The translations under genes were made by a program, and so were the position numbers. The notes beneath the pieces were generated by a model. The model searched no databases, was not told the origin of the DNA, and saw nothing but the letters and a program-made list of their open reading frames with translations. From Bacteroidales bacterium (GTDB taxonomy: Bacteria > Bacteroidota > Bacteroidia > Bacteroidales > WCHB1-69): 64,000 nucleotides of DNA. Below are positions 61,743-64,000 of this stretch, one piece after another (position 1 is the first letter of the stretch; each line of letters opens with the position of its first letter). The stretch spans positions 1 to 64,000 of the forward strand of contig JAILCI010000060.1 of assembly GCA_024686335.1 (NCBI GenBank), written 5' to 3'.

Positions 61743-62918
61743 ATGAACAAAAAAATAGCCTTCTTATTGTGTTTAGCAATATTTTTTATCGGAGGCACAA
61801 TATGCGCTCAAACAGAGCAAAAACCATTCAAAGTGGTAATTGACGCTGGTCACGGAGGCCATGATCCGGGATGCAACGGCGTTCACTCCAAAGAGAAAGA
61901 CGTATGTCTTTCCACGGCACTCAAATTAGGCAAGCTCATCACCGACAATTGTCCGAATGTGAAGGTCATATACACTCGAAAAACGGACGTATTCATCGAG
62001 TTATACCGTCGAGCACAGATTGCCAATACCAACAAAGCCGATGTGTTCATCTCCATACATTGCAATGCAGCCGAGAACACCTCTGCAGGCGGTACGGAGA
62101 CTTGGGTTATGGGACTCCACAAAAGCGAGTCCAACCAAGCTGTTGCACGAGCAGAGAACTCGGCCATTCTCAAGGAGAAAAACTATGAAAACAACTACGA
62201 AGGCTACAACCCCAACTCTCCGGAAGCCAACATCATTTTCGCACTCTATTCCAACGCATACCTCACAAACTCTATTCTTCTTGCCAACAAAGTGCAGAAG
62301 AGTCTTGTAAACACCAACCACTTCACCAACCGAGGTGTCAAGCAGGCTGGTTTTTGGGTACTCCATAAAGTTGCCATGCCTAGCATCCTCATCGAATTAG
62401 GTTTTCTGACCAATGCCGAGAATGAGAAGTATCTAACTAGTGACGCCAACCTCAACAAAATGGCCACGGCCATCTATAAGGGATTCGTAGATTACTATAA
62501 CACGGTCACCAACCACAATTTGGAAACTTCACCGTCTACACCTCTCCCAGCAACAGAGGCTAAAGAAGAGACTGCTGACAAGACAAACACAGAAGAAAAA
62601 GAGAACAAAATTACCCCTCAACCATCCCCTCTCGTGTCGACTAAAGAGTTCAAGAATGACGTGCATTTCAAAGTTCAATTCTTGAGTTCTCCGAAAAAGA
62701 TTGCCCTCACTGACAAGCAATTCAACAATATTCCTGATCTAAACTGTTACTATGAAAACTCCCTCTGGAAATATACTGCTGGCGACGAGCCCACACAAGC
62801 CGACGCCGCAAATATTCTCAAAGAGCTGAAAAGCCGCTATAATGATGCATTCATCATCGCATTCCAAGGAGATAAAAAAATCACAGTGTCAGAAGCCAAT
62901 GCTTTGCTAAAAAAATGA
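61743..62918 (+). CDS. N-acetylmuramoyl-L-alanine amidase (Amidase_3) with SPOR-like C-terminus
   Basis: Periplasmic zinc enzyme that cleaves the peptide stem from muramic acid during cell separation. The 391 residues have signal peptide MNKKIAFLLCLAIFFIGGTICAQ, zinc ligands in DAGHGGHDPG, SKEKDV and SIHCNA, and the catalytic Glu in ILIELGFLTN. A Thr/Glu-rich linker (about 262-300) leads to a C-terminal SPOR-like domain (VHFKVQFLSSPKK, then FIIAFQGDKKI), which usually binds denuded glycan strands at the septum. It lacks the autoinhibitory helix of E. coli AmiB/C as far as can be seen. The next gene's promoter overlaps its stop codon. Confidence 0.94.
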   Translation: MNKKIAFLLCLAIFFIGGTICAQTEQKPFKVVIDAGHGGHDPGCNGVHSKEKDVCLSTALKLGKLITDNCPNVKVIYTRKTDVFIELYRRAQIANTNKADVFISIHCNAAENTSAGGTETWVMGLHKSESNQAVARAENSAILKEKNYENNYEGYNPNSPEANIIFALYSNAYLTNSILLANKVQKSLVNTNHFTNRGVKQAGFWVLHKVAMPSILIELGFLTNAENEKYLTSDANLNKMATAIYKGFVDYYNTVTNHNLETSPSTPLPATEAKEETADKTNTEEKENKITPQPSPLVSTKEFKNDVHFKVQFLSSPKKIALTDKQFNNIPDLNCYYENSLWKYTAGDEPTQADAANILKELKSRYNDAFIIAFQGDKKITVSEANALLKK

Positions 62919-62926
62919 TATCTTTG
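62919..62926 (+). promoter_or_regulatory. Promoter -7 box of the MCE gene
   Basis: TATCTTTG starting directly after the amidase stop codon, 19 bp before the chosen ATG at 62945. Confidence 0.65.
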
Positions 62927-62944
62927 CAGCCGATTCGAAAAGAT

Positions 62945-63919
62945 ATGAGCAAAGACAATAAAAAACAGCAATACACTAATAACACAACCCGCAATATCAA
63001 AGTTGCCCTGTTCGCCATCCTTGCCCTCGTCATCCTCTATGTAGGCATAAAATTCCTGAAAGGCATCAAAATCTTTGGGCATAAGCAGTACTACTACGGA
63101 GTTTTTGAAGACGTCGGCGGACTTCACGAGAGCACCAACCTGCTCCTCAACGGTTATCCTATCGGCAAGGTGACAGAAGTATCCCTACTGAGCAGTAATC
63201 CTGTACGCATCTGTGCCGAATTCATGGTCACTGAAGACCTTGATATTCCCTCAGACTCCAAATTTTTGGTAGCTCAGACGGACATCTTGGGCGGCGTAGC
63301 TGTCAACGTGGTGCTAGGTTCTTCCCCAAAGATGGCCGCAAAAGGTGATACCCTATCTTGCGGTATCCAAGGCGGCGGTCTGACTGACGGATTGGATGAC
63401 CTCAAAGGACAGCTTTCAAGTGTCTTGTCCTCCATCGACACCATCGGCCTCTCCCTGAAGCAATCCTTCAACCCCAACGACGAGCAAAACGGTGCCATCA
63501 TGCTCAAGAGCACTCTCGTCAACTTGGAAGCAACAACCCAACACCTCAACAAGTTGCTTGCCAACAACGAGGCTAAGGTCACTAATGCTGTCAGCAAACT
63601 CAACGAGCTCTCCACCACCCTCAATGATGCCAGTCCTAAGATTGACGCTATCATCAACAATCTAGACAACATCACTGACTCTATAGCTCAGAGCAATGTA
63701 TCCACTCTCATCAACGACGCACAACAAACTGTCAACCACCTCAATGCCATCACTAGTAGCATAGAGAAGGGCGAAGGTTCTGTGGGCCAACTGATGAACA
63801 ACGACTCACTATACAACAACATCAACAGCACGGTTGAGCAACTCAATACTCTTCTCAAAGATTTCCAAGCTCATCCTAGTCGCTACATCAACATCTTCGG
63901 AAGAAAAAAAGATAAATAA
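62945..63919 (+). CDS. MCE/MlaD-family lipid-transport protein
   Basis: Inner-membrane anchored substrate-binding subunit of an Mla-type phospholipid transport system. The 324 residues have one N-terminal helix (VALFAILALVILYVGIKFL), an MCE domain (about 45-130: YYYGVFEDVGGLHESTNLLL split, NGYPIGKVTEV, LVAQTDILGGVAVNV) and a long helical C-terminal part with repeated LNxL phrases that likely forms the lipid tunnel. The ATG at 62945 is chosen because the -7 box at 62919-62926 lies within the longer frame. The transporter ATPase and permease genes are not in this window. Confidence 0.92.
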   Translation: MSKDNKKQQYTNNTTRNIKVALFAILALVILYVGIKFLKGIKIFGHKQYYYGVFEDVGGLHESTNLLLNGYPIGKVTEVSLLSSNPVRICAEFMVTEDLDIPSDSKFLVAQTDILGGVAVNVVLGSSPKMAAKGDTLSCGIQGGGLTDGLDDLKGQLSSVLSSIDTIGLSLKQSFNPNDEQNGAIMLKSTLVNLEATTQHLNKLLANNEAKVTNAVSKLNELSTTLNDASPKIDAIINNLDNITDSIAQSNVSTLINDAQQTVNHLNAITSSIEKGEGSVGQLMNNDSLYNNINSTVEQLNTLLKDFQAHPSRYINIFGRKKDK

Positions 63920-63948
63920 TAATCATCAAAAATAATCACATACAGATA

Positions 63949-64000
63949 TGTCATTAGAAATCATAGGCGTTTTAAGAGCAAAATTACCCATACAACAGGG
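63949..64000 (+). CDS. 5' end of a probable DUF3127-family protein (partial)
   Basis: Seventeen codons remain before the window ends: MSLEIIGVLRAKLPIQQ. The pattern of a short strand followed by a Leu-Pro-x-Gln-x-Gly phrase matches the start of DUF3127 proteins, small Bacteroidota proteins of unknown role. The assignment rests on very little sequence. It starts 29 bp after the MCE gene. Confidence 0.45.

Overview
The window reads as chromosomal DNA of a Bacteroidota member, most likely order Bacteroidales. Supporting signs are: promoters of the Bacteroidetes type (-7 TAnnTTTG, some with a TTTG/TTG -33 box about 19 bp upstream) before nearly every transcription unit; very few Shine-Dalgarno sequences; a fused SecDF; a TPR-PD40-OmpA protein of PorE architecture; several secreted proteins with type IX secretion (T9SS) C-terminal signals; a GT3-type glycogen synthase fused to an alpha-glucan phosphorylase; and an imelysin/di-heme oxidoreductase operon. 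There are no phage, integrase, transposase, CRISPR or rRNA genes. The gene order looks like an ordinary core chromosome with some surface-protein variability.

Layout. 0-5 kb: enolase, a WG-repeat secreted protein and an AAA ATPase, all on the minus strand, then a broken FISUMP-type lipoprotein remnant. 5-14 kb: a lipoprotein and a GH3-family protein (+), a YARHG protein (-), a compact MMPL exporter - LolA - acyltransferase unit (+), a HAD phosphatase (-) and a tRNA with a CAT anticodon (-). 14-19 kb: glycogen synthase-phosphorylase fusion and thiamine pyrophosphokinase (+). 19-33 kb: one long minus-strand unit reading DsbD, Lnt, a 2653-residue C10 cysteine protease carrying 35 tandem 49-residue repeats, and two M28 peptidases. 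33-42 kb (+): hemerythrin protein overlapping a LuxR-type regulator, SecDF, the PorE-like protein, a His-rich CobW GTPase and a pyridoxal kinase. 42-45 kb (-): PIF1-like helicase with HRDC and HTH domains. 45-53 kb (+): porin - imelysin - di-heme oxidoreductase, a CcsB/CcsA cytochrome c assembly protein, and a frameshifted T9SS cargo gene. 53-62 kb (-): LptD, two DUF3857 transglutaminase-like proteins and glycogen branching enzyme in one unit. 62-64 kb (+): N-acetylmuramoyl-L-alanine amidase, an MCE/MlaD protein and the start of a probable DUF3127 gene.

Themes. Much of the window serves the cell envelope and export: SecDF, the PorE-like protein, Lnt, LolA/MMPL, LptD, MlaD, amidase and DsbD, plus three T9SS cargos. 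Glycogen metabolism appears twice (synthase-phosphorylase and branching enzyme). The iron/cytochrome section joins a porin, imelysin, a lipoprotein with two CXXCH motifs and the heme-attachment machinery. The most unusual items are: the 70-cysteine repeat array in a protease gene placed downstream of dsbD and lnt; a C-terminal domain on the PorE-like protein that looks like a retropepsin fold without its catalytic motif; a response regulator lacking the phospho-acceptor Asp that overlaps a hemerythrin gene; an M28 peptidase whose general-base Glu is Phe; a T9SS cargo gene broken at an 11-A tract; and several perfect extragenic palindromes. Many start codons were moved downstream because the promoter -7 box lies inside the longest open frame.
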